Of a stretch of DNA of 60,980 nucleotides, positions 52,733 through 60,865 are shown in pieces (position 1 is the first letter of the stretch; each line of letters begins with the position of its first letter). The position numbers and the translations under genes are program-made. Below the pieces are notes generated by a model. The model saw only the letters and a list, made by a program, of their open reading frames with translations. It was not told the origin of the DNA and did no database searches. Source of the DNA: Acidobacteriota bacterium (lineage in GTDB: Bacteria > Acidobacteriota > UBA6911); the NCBI GenBank assembly GCA_016934295.1, contig JAFGTD010000237.1, positions 1 to 60,980 on the forward strand, in the 5' to 3' direction.

Positions 52733-53653
52733 ATGACAGAGCGGGCGTACTATCAAAATCCATGGAATTTTCTGGGACTCCCGGAAGATATCGCGAATGC
52801 CGCACGCGCCCGGGGCTGGGTGCTGCCCATCCCGTATGAAGCCACAACATCCTACGGCGCCGGAACCCGGGAGGGACCGGCTGCGATTCTGGCCGCTTCC
52901 CGGCAGGTGGAGCTCTACGATACGGAATTTGAGTGTGAACCGGCCATGGAGTACGGGATCTGCACTCTGCCACCGATAGATCCCGTGCATCGTTCTCCCG
53001 AAGCAATGGTGCAGTCCATTGAGGAGGTTGTTGCGAACATCCTTTTGGACAAACCGGGCCCGGAGGTTCTGGGGATTCTCGGCGGAGAGCACAGCATATC
53101 CGCGGGCGTCGCCCGGGGAGCGGCCCGTGCCCTGAAAGCCAGGCCTCTTATGACCGTGCATGTGGATGCCCATGCGGATATGAGGGCGGAATATGAAGGT
53201 TCCCCTTACAGTCATGCCTGTGCCGCCAGGAGGATCGTGGAAGTTTCCCCGATTTTCCAAGTGGGGATTCGGAATATTTCCGCTGAAGAGGCGGCTTTCC
53301 TTAAAGGACGGAAGGATGTCCGCACGGTCTTCGGCAATGAAGCGAACGATCCCAAAGCTCCATATTTGAAAGATCTGGCCGATTTTGTAAAAGATAAGAA
53401 TGTGTATCTTACTATCGATCTGGACGGACTGGATCCGTCGATAATGCCGGCTGTTGGAACGCCCGAACCGGGGGGGATTTCGTGGGAGCGCATGCTTGAA
53501 ATTGTGCGAACGGTCTGCGCAAATGCCGCAGCCGTTCCGGTTTTTGATGTCGTGGAACTGGCGCCGGTTCCGGGTCTGCGGGCTCCCGATTTTCTCGCCG
53601 CCAAACTCGTCTACAAGATGTTCTCGTATATATTTAATAGTCGGCAGTTATGA
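52733..53653 (+). CDS. Agmatinase/ureohydrolase family protein
   Basis: 306 aa. All manganese ligands of the arginase/agmatinase fold are visible: H120 in GGEHSISAG, D145/H147/D149 in VHVDAHADMR, and D229/D231 in YLTIDLDGLDP. The family cleaves guanidino compounds to urea and an amine, here most simply agmatine to putrescine. The next genes beyond the IS110 element are a deoxyhypusine-synthase-like protein and a basic amino acid decarboxylase, so a polyamine role is well supported. The substrate loop cannot be judged from sequence. No clear ribosome site is seen before the ATG. Confidence 0.87.
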   Translation: MTERAYYQNPWNFLGLPEDIANAARARGWVLPIPYEATTSYGAGTREGPAAILAASRQVELYDTEFECEPAMEYGICTLPPIDPVHRSPEAMVQSIEEVVANILLDKPGPEVLGILGGEHSISAGVARGAARALKARPLMTVHVDAHADMRAEYEGSPYSHACAARRIVEVSPIFQVGIRNISAEEAAFLKGRKDVRTVFGNEANDPKAPYLKDLADFVKDKNVYLTIDLDGLDPSIMPAVGTPEPGGISWERMLEIVRTVCANAAAVPVFDVVELAPVPGLRAPDFLAAKLVYKMFSYIFNSRQL

Positions 53654-53670
53654 TTGCCGGGCTTGCCATG

Positions 53671-53694
53671 TAGACATCTGAGGTAGTCCGTCAA
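53671..53694. repeat. End sequence of an IS110-type relic
   Basis: TAGACATCTGAG followed by GTAGTCCGTCAA is nearly repeated at 53788-53811 after the intact transposase. It marks the end of an older element whose last transposase codons remain at 53712-53786. Confidence 0.6.
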
Positions 53695-53711
53695 GTAATT
53701 TATGTTCATTT

Positions 53712-53786
53712 TTATACCGGCTGCTCCATAAGGGAGGCCACTTTAGAGCCTTTCTTTTGAAGTGCGCGAATATAAATTTGTTCATC
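53712..53786 (-). pseudogene. C-terminal relic of a second IS110-family transposase
   Basis: Read on the minus strand, 24 codons and a stop give DEQIYIRALQKKGSKVASLM then EQPV. They align with the end of the intact transposase (DETYVRALHVKGSPIFSLLE). The sequence upstream is replaced by the end of the intact element, so a divergent older copy was truncated here. Confidence 0.75.
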
Positions 53787-53832
53787 GTAGACATCTGAGA
53801 TGGTCTGTCAATGAAGGCACTTTCATTTTTTT

Positions 53833-55095
53833 CTACGACTCCAATAAAGAAAAGATAGGGGATCCTTTAACGTGAAGCGCACGTACATAGGTTTCGTCGT
53901 TATATGGAGTTCTATTTAGCCAGCAGCAAAAGATAATCCGGATCCATTTATAGGCCAAAGCCCTGATGGCAGCATGATACCGCAGACCCTTTTTTCTTTT
54001 CATGTCATAGTAAGCGCGCGCCCAGGCACAAAACCGGATTGATTGCCTGGCAAATTCGTGGAATGTCTGCCTTAAAAACTTAGGACAGGCAAACCGTCGG
54101 TGGACCCACTTATATTTACCACTGCGTTCAGTGACCGGAGCAATGCCGGAATACTTCTGAATCTCGCTCGCCGACTCAAAGCGACTTCGATCCGATCCCA
54201 TTGCCGCAAGAAGACGGGGTGAAAGTGCGGCTCCAGCACCTGGGAAGCTGGTAAAAATGGCATTATCCGGATGCTCATTAAAGTGCTTCTCGATTTCCTT
54301 ATCCAGACGAACAATACTCTGATAAATCGGATACAGGGACTGTACAATGGTCTGCACGATACACACGGACGTTTCAATTACAGCAACATCTTCTGTGAGC
54401 GACATTCCACTATCGATTTCCTGCAAACGTTCTTCAATCCGTTTACGGCTCCGGCATCCATGCTGAATGTAGAACTTCCGGATTGTATCGGGGTGGGCCC
54501 TTTTTACCTTTTCCAGTGTTGGCCATTTCATCAGAAAATCATAAAACATTACCTTGCTAATCTCCCCCGCCCAATCAAGAGCTTGTGGGAAGTACTCTTT
54601 AAGCGCTTGAGTGAGTTGGTTGGTAAGAGCTTTCCGCTGGTCTACGACATGACGCCGAAACTCAACCAGCTTCTGCAGGGATCGAGTCCGTGCATCATCG
54701 GGCACCCAAGGCTTGATCCTGTTACGGTGCAGTTGAATCCATTCGAGCAGGTATTCGGCATCTGTAGGATCGTCCTTGGCGCCTCCGGGAGAAAAGGCTT
54801 TACGGTAGTCGGCCAGAGATTTTGGATTGATACGAAAAACATGCACAAAGTCATAACCCAGCAAAGCATGAATCACAGCTCCCTTGGTCTGCTCGATGGC
54901 TATTGCCACCGGACGTCCACCGAACTGGCTCCGTAGTTTACGCAGCCAACCATGCAGTTCTTCAGGAGTCTGCTTAAGCGTGTAGATTTCGATGTCATCG
55001 GAACCGGCAATCTTAAAGGCAACGGAATGTTTCTCACTTCCCCAATCCATACCAATATAAGCCGCATAGCCAATTTTGTGTTCGCTGTTATTCAT
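53833..55095 (-). CDS. IS110-family transposase (DEDD recombinase)
   Basis: 420 aa from the ATG at 55095, which has GGAGA upstream; sixteen additional open codons are probably not translated. The RuvC-like DEDD domain is clear: AYIGMDWGSEKHSVAFKI (first Asp), VAIAIEQTKGAVIHALLGYD (Glu), and GGAKDDPTDAEYLLEW (Asp pair). The C-terminal Tnp domain has FTSFPGAGAALSPRLLAAMG with RFESASEIQKYSGIAPVTER and holds the catalytic serine region in later residues. The gene is complete without frameshift and so may be active. IS110 enzymes integrate with guidance from an RNA encoded in the element. Confidence 0.92.
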   Translation of the reverse strand: MNNSEHKIGYAAYIGMDWGSEKHSVAFKIAGSDDIEIYTLKQTPEELHGWLRKLRSQFGGRPVAIAIEQTKGAVIHALLGYDFVHVFRINPKSLADYRKAFSPGGAKDDPTDAEYLLEWIQLHRNRIKPWVPDDARTRSLQKLVEFRRHVVDQRKALTNQLTQALKEYFPQALDWAGEISKVMFYDFLMKWPTLEKVKRAHPDTIRKFYIQHGCRSRKRIEERLQEIDSGMSLTEDVAVIETSVCIVQTIVQSLYPIYQSIVRLDKEIEKHFNEHPDNAIFTSFPGAGAALSPRLLAAMGSDRSRFESASEIQKYSGIAPVTERSGKYKWVHRRFACPKFLRQTFHEFARQSIRFCAWARAYYDMKRKKGLRYHAAIRALAYKWIRIIFCCWLNRTPYNDETYVRALHVKGSPIFSLLES

Positions 55096-55203
55096 TAGAA
55101 TTCTCCATTGGATGAATAGAACACGCTGGCTTTGGTCCGGCAAAATCCTTATAGTAGAGTCCTCTGATGGGACGACATCTGAGTATTCGTTGTCGTTCCA
55201 AAG

Positions 55204-55277
55204 CGCACCGTTTCACTCGAAAGTCTACGAATAGCCATCTAATGGCTGGGGCGAATAATTCGTAGTGAAACGGTGCG
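55204..55277 (-). ncRNA. Candidate IS110 bridge-RNA region (nested hairpin)
   Basis: Upstream of the transposase start lies a nested hairpin: CGCACCGTTTCACT (55204-55217) pairs with AGTGAAACGGTGCG (55264-55277), inside it TACGAAT (55226-55232) with ATTCGTA (55258-55264), and AGCCAT (55233-55238) with ATGGCT (55242-55247). In IS110 elements the non-coding end before the transposase gene encodes a bridge RNA with internal target- and donor-binding loops. Position and structure fit; expression and loop assignment are not known. Confidence 0.45.
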
Positions 55278-55401
55278 TGTTCAAATTGTTTGGGCGAGAC
55301 CATATTCCAATTGGGTATCTTTTTCAACTTCCAGCACCCAATGACGGACTCTCTATATTGCTGGGGAAATCCGCACCGGGAAAACGGGTGCGGAACAACT
55401 A

Positions 55402-55427
55402 TAAGGGGCGAACCTTGTGTTCGCCCT
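55402..55427 (+). repeat. GGGCGAAC palindrome copy
   Basis: TAAGGGGCGAACCTTGTGTT then CGCCCTT, in the leader of the deoxyhypusine-synthase-like gene. A further TCCGCACC/GGTGCGGA hairpin is at 55370-55394 just before it. Confidence 0.8.
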
Positions 55428-55452
55428 TAAAACGACTTTGGCAACAATGTAA

Positions 55453-55472
55453 CACGAACCTTGTGTTCGCCC
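55453..55472 (+). repeat. Partial GGGCGAAC palindrome copy
   Basis: CACGAACCTTGTGTTCGCCC lies directly before the ribosome site of the next gene, so its hairpin may affect translation initiation. Confidence 0.75.
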
Positions 55473-55490
55473 ACGACAGGAAGGAGAGGC

Positions 55491-56654
55491 ATGGGCAAGA
55501 TCAAAATGCTGAAGGGGTTTAAAAGTCAGTATCCGCACAAATTCGCCGAGGGCAAGCAGAGATTCCTTCGGGGACCGCGCATTATGCCTGAACCGATAAC
55601 GGGGAAAGAAACTCTGCCGGATCTGATCGACAGCACGTTTCTGGCTTACAACGGGGCTCGTTTGCAGGAAGCATGCCGTCTTTTTAACGAAAAGATGCTC
55701 AATCCCAAAGTGACTATCGGCATGAGCCTTGCCGGAGCACTGACACCGGCGGGACTCGGCTGCTCGGCCATCGTCCCGCTGATCAATGCCGGTTTCGTGG
55801 ATTGGATCGTCGCGACGGGGGCAAATCTCTATCACGATATGCATTACGCCATGAACATGCCGTTGTACCGGGGATCCCCGTTTTCGCCCGATCCGGAACT
55901 GCGGAAACTTGGTGTAGTGCGCATCTACGATATCCTGATGGATTATAACGATGTGCTGATGGCCACGGATTATGTTCTGAGGAAGATCCTGATGCAGCCG
56001 GAATTCCAGCATGAGATGGGTACCGCCGAGCTCCACTATCTGCTGGGCAAGTATTGCGCCGAGTTCGAGGATCAGACCGGGCGCAAGAACAGCTCGGTTC
56101 TTGCCGCGGCCTATCGGGCCGGCGTTCCGTGCTTCTGCTCTTCCCCGGGGGATTCGACTATCGGCATGAATATCGCAGGCGTGGAACTTCGCGGAAACGG
56201 GTTACGCATCAATCCGTCACGGGACGTCAACGAATCCACGGGAATCGTGCTTGCGGCCAAGAGGGCCGGCTACAAAACCGGCGCCCTGCTTATCGGGGGC
56301 GGATCTCCGAAGAATTTCCTGCTCCAGACAGAGCCCCAGATACAGGAGGTTTTGTGCGTCCAGGAGAAGGGGCACGATTACTTTATCCAGTTCACCGATG
56401 CCCGTCCCGATACCGGCGGGCTTTCCGGCGCCACGCCGCATGAAGCCACTACCTGGGGCAAGGTCGACCCGGAACAGCTTCCCAATGCCATCGTGTGCTA
56501 CCTGGATACGACTATAGGGTTTCCGATCCTGACGCATTACGCCCTTGCACGGCACAGACCCCGAAAGCTGAAACGGCTTTACGATCGGCTGCCGAAATAC
56601 ATGGAACTTGTGAGAAGGGAATTTCTGAAAAATGCGGTCGGCAGTCTTCGGTAG
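55491..56654 (+). CDS. Deoxyhypusine-synthase-like protein
   Basis: 387 aa from the ATG at 55491, preceded by GGAAGGAGAG; the frame upstream runs into a repeat. The chain is of the DHS family: [58 protein letters not shown] (NAD site), and the catalytic lysine K324 in [20 protein letters not shown]. In eukaryotes and archaea DHS modifies eIF5A, but bacteria lack that target, and bacterial relatives are believed to act in polyamine (homospermidine-type) synthesis. A decarboxylase gene follows and an agmatinase-family gene precedes. The stop codon TAG is part of a dispersed palindrome, so the original C-terminus may have been longer. Confidence 0.88.
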   Translation: MGKIKMLKGFKSQYPHKFAEGKQRFLRGPRIMPEPITGKETLPDLIDSTFLAYNGARLQEACRLFNEKMLNPKVTIGMSLAGALTPAGLGCSAIVPLINAGFVDWIVATGANLYHDMHYAMNMPLYRGSPFSPDPELRKLGVVRIYDILMDYNDVLMATDYVLRKILMQPEFQHEMGTAELHYLLGKYCAEFEDQTGRKNSSVLAAAYRAGVPCFCSSPGDSTIGMNIAGVELRGNGLRINPSRDVNESTGIVLAAKRAGYKTGALLIGGGSPKNFLLQTEPQIQEVLCVQEKGHDYFIQFTDARPDTGGLSGATPHEATTWGKVDPEQLPNAIVCYLDTTIGFPILTHYALARHRPRKLKRLYDRLPKYMELVRREFLKNAVGSLR

Positions 56655-56676
56655 GGGCGAACCTTGTGTTCGCCCC
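56651..56676 (+). repeat. GGGCGAAC palindrome copy overlapping a stop codon
   Basis: GTAGGGGCGAACCTTGTGTT then CGCCCC. Bases 56652-56654 (TAG) are the stop codon of the deoxyhypusine-synthase-like gene. Confidence 0.88.
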
Positions 56677-56701
56677 CAATCCGACCTTGGCAACAAATTA
56701 A

Positions 56702-56723
56702 GTGCGAACCTTGTGTTCGCCCT
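56702..56723 (+). repeat. Partial GGGCGAAC palindrome copy
   Basis: GTGCGAACCTTGTGTTCGCC then CT, 26 bases after the complete copy at 56651-56676. Confidence 0.75.
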
Positions 56724-56768
56724 GTGAAAAATCAGTCGGCAGTCCACTGTCTGCAGTCAACACGGCGA

Positions 56769-56859
56769 CGTCCTTGGAGTGCGGCAGCTTGCTGCCGCCT
56801 TCGGTTCGGTTTACTGCATTGTGACAAAGGCGGCAGCAAGCTGCCGCACTCCAAGGACG
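56769..56859. repeat. Perfect 33-bp inverted repeat with self-palindromic arms
   Basis: Arms 56769-56801 and 56827-56859 are exactly complementary over 25 bases of spacer. Each arm holds GCGGCAGCTTGCTGCCGC or its complement, which can fold on itself. It sits 16 bases before the start codon of the decarboxylase gene and could act on its translation or as a dispersed repeat. Confidence 0.88.
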
Positions 56860-56875
56860 CCACTCAGATTATTTT

Positions 56876-58030
56876 ATGACAACAAAACAGGTAAGGATTA
56901 AAGCAACTCTTCTTAAAGAACTGGCCCGGAAACACGGCACGCCGCTGTTTATTGTGGATCATGCCGCCATTCGCAGCAACTTCACCGAATTCACCAGGCG
57001 ACTGCCGCGCGTACAGGCCTATTATGCCGTGAAAGCCAATCCGGATCCTGCCGTTTTACGAACACTCTATGATATCGGATCCAGTTTTGACGTAGCGTCC
57101 ATTGCGGAATTTAACTTGGTTTACAAAAATATCGGGCGTCTGCCGGCAAAAGAACGCCAGAGCTATATTTGGGATAAAATCGTCTATTCCAATCCGATCA
57201 AAGACAGGCGCACGCTGCAAGAGTTGGATCGGTACAAACCGCTGGTGGTTTTTGACAATTCCGAAGAAATCGCCAAGATCCGGCGGCATGCGCCGCAAGC
57301 GGGACTGGTGCTGCGCATCCGGGTTCCCAATACGGGATCGATGGTCGAGCTGTCCAGCAAGTTCGGAGCGTCTCCGGGTGAAGCTGTGGATCTAATCGCC
57401 GAAGCCCAGGATGCCGGTCTGACGGTTGAGGGCCTCGGCTTTCATGTAGGAAGCCAGTGCACGAATTTTGAAAACTACGTACAGGCGGTCGCCACCTCCG
57501 CTTCGATTATGGAGGAGGCGGAAACCCGGGGATTTCATCTCAGATTGCTCGATATCGGGGGCGGATTCCCTGTCCGGTACGATCCGCACGTGCGGCCTTT
57601 CCGGGAGCTGGCTAAGATCTTGAACAAGGAACTGGATCGCCTTTTGCCGAAAAATATGGAAATTCTCGCAGAACCGGGAAGATTCATGGTCGGGTCGGCT
57701 GCGACCCTCGTAGCTGAGGTCATCGGGAAGTCCAGGAGGGACGGTAAAAATTGCTATTACATCAATGACGGGATCTACCACACCTATTCCGGCATACTGT
57801 TCGACCATTGCCAGTACCCGATAAAGGCTTTCCGAAAGGGCTCCAGAAGCATTTCCGCCGTATTCGGCCCTACGTGCGATGCTCTGGATACCATTTCTCA
57901 GGCGGAAGAACTCCCTGAGCTCAAACTGGGCGACCTGGTGTACAGCGAGAATATCGGCGCTTACAGCCATGCCTCTTCAACCCATTTCAATGGATTTCCT
58001 CCGGCGAAAGTCGTGCATGTTAATCAATAA
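56876..58030 (+). CDS. PLP-dependent ornithine/lysine decarboxylase-like protein (fold type III)
   Basis: 384 aa. The PLP lysine is K53 in YYAVKANPDPAV. GFHVGSQC (189-196) and DIGGGFPV bind the cofactor phosphate and ring region, EPGR is at 266-269, and FGPTCDALD (330-338) has the catalytic C334 and D335 from the second subunit. GPTCD is usual in ornithine and lysine decarboxylases, whereas diaminopimelate decarboxylases differ there. Putrescine or cadaverine would be the product. With the deoxyhypusine-synthase-like gene 221 bp upstream, separated by three repeats, it forms a probable polyamine unit. Confidence 0.88.
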   Translation: MTTKQVRIKATLLKELARKHGTPLFIVDHAAIRSNFTEFTRRLPRVQAYYAVKANPDPAVLRTLYDIGSSFDVASIAEFNLVYKNIGRLPAKERQSYIWDKIVYSNPIKDRRTLQELDRYKPLVVFDNSEEIAKIRRHAPQAGLVLRIRVPNTGSMVELSSKFGASPGEAVDLIAEAQDAGLTVEGLGFHVGSQCTNFENYVQAVATSASIMEEAETRGFHLRLLDIGGGFPVRYDPHVRPFRELAKILNKELDRLLPKNMEILAEPGRFMVGSAATLVAEVIGKSRRDGKNCYYINDGIYHTYSGILFDHCQYPIKAFRKGSRSISAVFGPTCDALDTISQAEELPELKLGDLVYSENIGAYSHASSTHFNGFPPAKVVHVNQ

Positions 58031-58380
58031 AGACGTTGCACGTGTGAACGTGCTAACGTGCGAACGAGAGCGGATGGGTTTCGTTATCTGATGTGTCGGA
58101 AGGGATAGGCTGTTGGTGGAGGTTACTGATTTTTACCAAAAGCACGTTTAAACGTTAGCAGCAGTATTTCCGATATAGGTATTTTGCATATATCCACCGG
58201 TTAATGAATAAACAAGATGTCCATACCGCATCAAGAAATAAGGACGTGCACGTTAAAGCCAAAAAGATTGTTGAACGTTCCAATAATGTTTCAGTCTTTA
58301 ACGTGCAACGACGATTTTTTCTTTTAACGTGCAACGTTTAACGTGCAACCTGCAACGGTAGTTTTATTTAGGAATTTGTT
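58031..58380. repeat. AACGTT/ACGTGC-rich intergenic repeat, copy 1
   Basis: The interval starts with GTTGCACGTG, continues GAACGTGCTAACGTGCGAAC and GAGCGGATGGGTTTCG, and ends with TTTAACGTGCAACG and TTTTCTTTTAACGTGCAACG. The same order of blocks occurs at 59590-59836. No gene in it. It contains the ackA promoter or lies just before it. Confidence 0.75.
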
Positions 58381-59589
58381 ATGAAAGTACTTGTTATTAA
58401 TTGCGGAAGTTCGTCGCTCAGGTTTCAGCTTCTGGATATTCGCCGGGTTGAGGCGGATGAAAAGCTGCTGGTAAAAGGATTAATCCAGAGGATCGGGGAA
58501 GGGGAATCCTCGGCAAGCTGTACGACGGCGGACGGCCGGTCTTTTAATCTGGAAGAGAATGTTCCGGATCATAAAAGGGCGATCGAGGAGGTATTCAACC
58601 TGCTTTTAAAGAGCGGAACCCTTAGAAGCGCGGCGGAGATTGAAGGCATCGGACATCGGATGGTCCATGGAGGCGAACATTTTCGGGAGTCCGCCCTTAT
58701 AGACGCTGAAGTGGAGAATGCCATTGAGGAATGCTGCGAACTGGCGCCGCTTCACAATCCGCATAATCTGAACGGGTACCGCGCCGCCAGAGAACTCCTT
58801 CCCGAGGTGCCGCAGGTGGCGGTTTTTGATACCGCCTTTCACGCCACTCTGCCCGAAAGGGCCTATCTGTATGCCATCCCCTACGAGACGTACACGAAGG
58901 ACAAGGTCCGCCGCTTCGGCTTCCACGGGACATCGCATCGATTCGTATCGGAACGCTTTGCCCATATCCAGAATGACCCGGAACGCTCCCGGAAGATCAT
59001 TACCTGCCATCTCGGCAACGGCTGCTCCATGAGCGCCGTAGATGGGGGGGAGTCCGTCGACACGTCGATGGGTTTTACGCCGATTGAGGGCCTGGTCATG
59101 GGCACGCGCCCCGGGGATGTCGATCCCGGGGTCCTGATGTATTTACTAAACCGCTATGATTCCGATGTCGCGAAACTGGACGCACTGCTCAACAAACAGA
59201 GCGGCCTTCTGGGCCTTTCAGGCAGTTCCAACGATATGCGGGATCTTATCCAAAAACGCGAGGGGGGCGACCGGCGGGCCGGCCTGGCCGTGGAAATTTT
59301 CTGTTACCGCGTTCGTAAATACATCGGATCGTATATGGCAGCGCTCGGAGGCGCGGACGCCGTCATATTTACCGGCGGAATCGGTGAAAACGCGGTCGAG
59401 ATCCGCGCGGAAATATGCGAAGGGCTGCAGTCCCTGGGTATTTCCCTCGATCCTGACAAGAATCGCGCAACGCTTGGAGTCGAGGCTGAAATCAGCATTC
59501 CCGCCAGTCCCTGCAAGGTATGGGTCATTCCAACGAATGAGGAGCTGCTGATAGCGCGCGACACGGTGCGGTGTATCAGAAAAACATAA
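58381..59589 (+). CDS. ackA: Acetate kinase
   Basis: 402 aa, the normal length. MKVLVINCGSSSLRFQLLD is the phosphate-1 motif, GHRMVHGGEHFRES the substrate His block, VAVFDTAFHATLPERAYLYA and RRFGFHGTSHRFVSERFA the two family signatures, HLGNGCSMSAVDGGESVDTS the adenosine/phosphate part, and VIFTGGIGENAVEIRAEICE the C-terminal ATP site. It converts acetate and ATP to acetyl phosphate, or in reverse makes ATP in fermentation. pta is not next to it; the gene stands alone between two repeat copies. Confidence 0.96.
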   Translation: MKVLVINCGSSSLRFQLLDIRRVEADEKLLVKGLIQRIGEGESSASCTTADGRSFNLEENVPDHKRAIEEVFNLLLKSGTLRSAAEIEGIGHRMVHGGEHFRESALIDAEVENAIEECCELAPLHNPHNLNGYRAARELLPEVPQVAVFDTAFHATLPERAYLYAIPYETYTKDKVRRFGFHGTSHRFVSERFAHIQNDPERSRKIITCHLGNGCSMSAVDGGESVDTSMGFTPIEGLVMGTRPGDVDPGVLMYLLNRYDSDVAKLDALLNKQSGLLGLSGSSNDMRDLIQKREGGDRRAGLAVEIFCYRVRKYIGSYMAALGGADAVIFTGGIGENAVEIRAEICEGLQSLGISLDPDKNRATLGVEAEISIPASPCKVWVIPTNEELLIARDTVRCIRKT

Positions 59590-59836
59590 AGCCGTTGCAC
59601 GTTAAAACATAAAGCCGTTGCACGTGCTAACGTTCTAACGTGCGAACGTGAGCGGATGGATTTCGATATCCGACGGGTCGCAAGGGGTAAGCTGTTGTTT
59701 GGGGCTACGGATCTATAGCAAAACCACGTTGTACGTTCCGAATAGCCGGTTCATGACAGTCAGCCTGTTTTTAACGTTCCAACGAAGCATTTTCTTTTAA
59801 CGTGCAACGTTTAACGTTCAACTTGCAACGACGCAG
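59590..59836. repeat. AACGTT/ACGTGC-rich intergenic repeat, copy 2
   Basis: Blocks in the same order as copy 1: GTTGCACGTGCTAACG, CTAACGTGCGAACGTGAGCG, GGATGGATTTCG, later TTTTCTTTTAACGTGCAACG and TTTAACGTTCAAC. The convergent genes ackA and the VWFA-related gene both end next to it. Confidence 0.78.
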
Positions 59837-60790
59837 TTATTTCGTTATGGTGCGGCGTGCGTTGATGGTGTAATCGCGGTCGGGTATGCGAACTTCGATG
59901 CGACGTTCGTTTTGCATTTCCATCCAGGATTCGGTTTGATACCCGATGGAATAATAATTCTTCATGGAAGAAACGATCTTCCTGGATACACCCATAACAT
60001 CCCGGGTTTCGGCCGAGAACTTACGGCCGCCGGATTCCTTCATAAGTTGTTTCTTATTGATGGCATCCCCTCCCATGGAGGCGATGACGGCGGATTTATT
60101 GTCGAATCCAAGGGCGTACAGCGTGCACCTTGAAGCCTGGATATGATCCACGGTTGCCGGCCCCAGGCCGCGGAAACGATTGGAGATTATAAGAAGAGCT
60201 TTCTTGGGATGGGCGCTTTCACGGTGACTGCGTATGGCCCGGTCTATGCCCGATCCGGTCAACGGGTCGACACCGAAAAACTCTGCCATGAATCCCCACT
60301 TTCGTTTTGACGTTACGGTAATGTTCTCTGTTGCATCAACCAGAATAGCCCTGTCGGTTGTATAGTCGGCTTCCATATAAGCGTCCCTTTCATCGAATGA
60401 ATAAAGGCAGATGTCGTCGTTACGATCCAACAGATGAATAATATTCAGAAGGAACTGCTTGGCGATGTTCAGCTTGCTTAACTCGATCGTGCTGGTGTCC
60501 AGAAGCAGGGCGAGACTTACCGGCCTGTTGTAATAGCGTGCGAAATTGACGATTTTTACTTCTTTGCCGTTTTCTTCTACTATGAAATCATCCCTGGTCA
60601 GTCCCTGAACCAGGTTCCCGTCATCGTCCAGGACTTCAACATCAATCGATACGATATCCACACGGACATTGTATTTTGGGACCTGGTTATCCTGGGCCGG
60701 GATTGCCGTCGAAAATAACGCGAGGCATGGAATGCACCGTAGGAAATATAACCGGATCCGTGTGCGGAAAAGTTGATTTAATAAAACCAT
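59837..60790 (-). CDS. VWFA-related domain protein (acidobacterial type), secreted
   Basis: 317 aa with an N-terminal hydrophobic signal (YFLRCIPCLALFSTAIPAQD). VRVDIVSIDVEVLDDDGNLV followed by QGLTRDDFIVEENGKEVKIV is the opening domain of the VWFA-related family frequent in Acidobacteriota (TIGR03436 type, as recalled). The von Willebrand A fold follows: PVSLALLLDTSTIELSKLNI (DxSxS becomes DTSTI, so the metal site is altered), LLDRNDDICLYSFDE, and KKALLIISNRFRGLG. It probably binds a partner outside the cytoplasm. Ends with a Lys/Arg-rich tail (INARRTITK) and no anchor. Confidence 0.82.
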   Translation of the reverse strand: MVLLNQLFRTRIRLYFLRCIPCLALFSTAIPAQDNQVPKYNVRVDIVSIDVEVLDDDGNLVQGLTRDDFIVEENGKEVKIVNFARYYNRPVSLALLLDTSTIELSKLNIAKQFLLNIIHLLDRNDDICLYSFDERDAYMEADYTTDRAILVDATENITVTSKRKWGFMAEFFGVDPLTGSGIDRAIRSHRESAHPKKALLIISNRFRGLGPATVDHIQASRCTLYALGFDNKSAVIASMGGDAINKKQLMKESGGRKFSAETRDVMGVSRKIVSSMKNYYSIGYQTESWMEMQNERRIEVRIPDRDYTINARRTITK

Positions 60791-60865
60791 TTATCCAATC
60801 CGATATGCCACAGCATGTCTGTATGAATACGCTGGAATACTTGCAATGGTTCCTAAAGAAAAGCT

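Larger units (their letters stand above)
53788..55290 (-). mobile_element. IS110-family insertion sequence (left boundary approximate)
   Basis: One transposase gene with about 45 bases after its stop and about 195 structured bases before its start. There are no terminal inverted repeats, as expected for IS110. GACATCTGAG occurs in the same orientation at 53790-53799 and 55174-55183, and may include the recombination core or a target-like site. The element sits between the agmatinase-family gene and the other polyamine genes. Confidence 0.7.
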
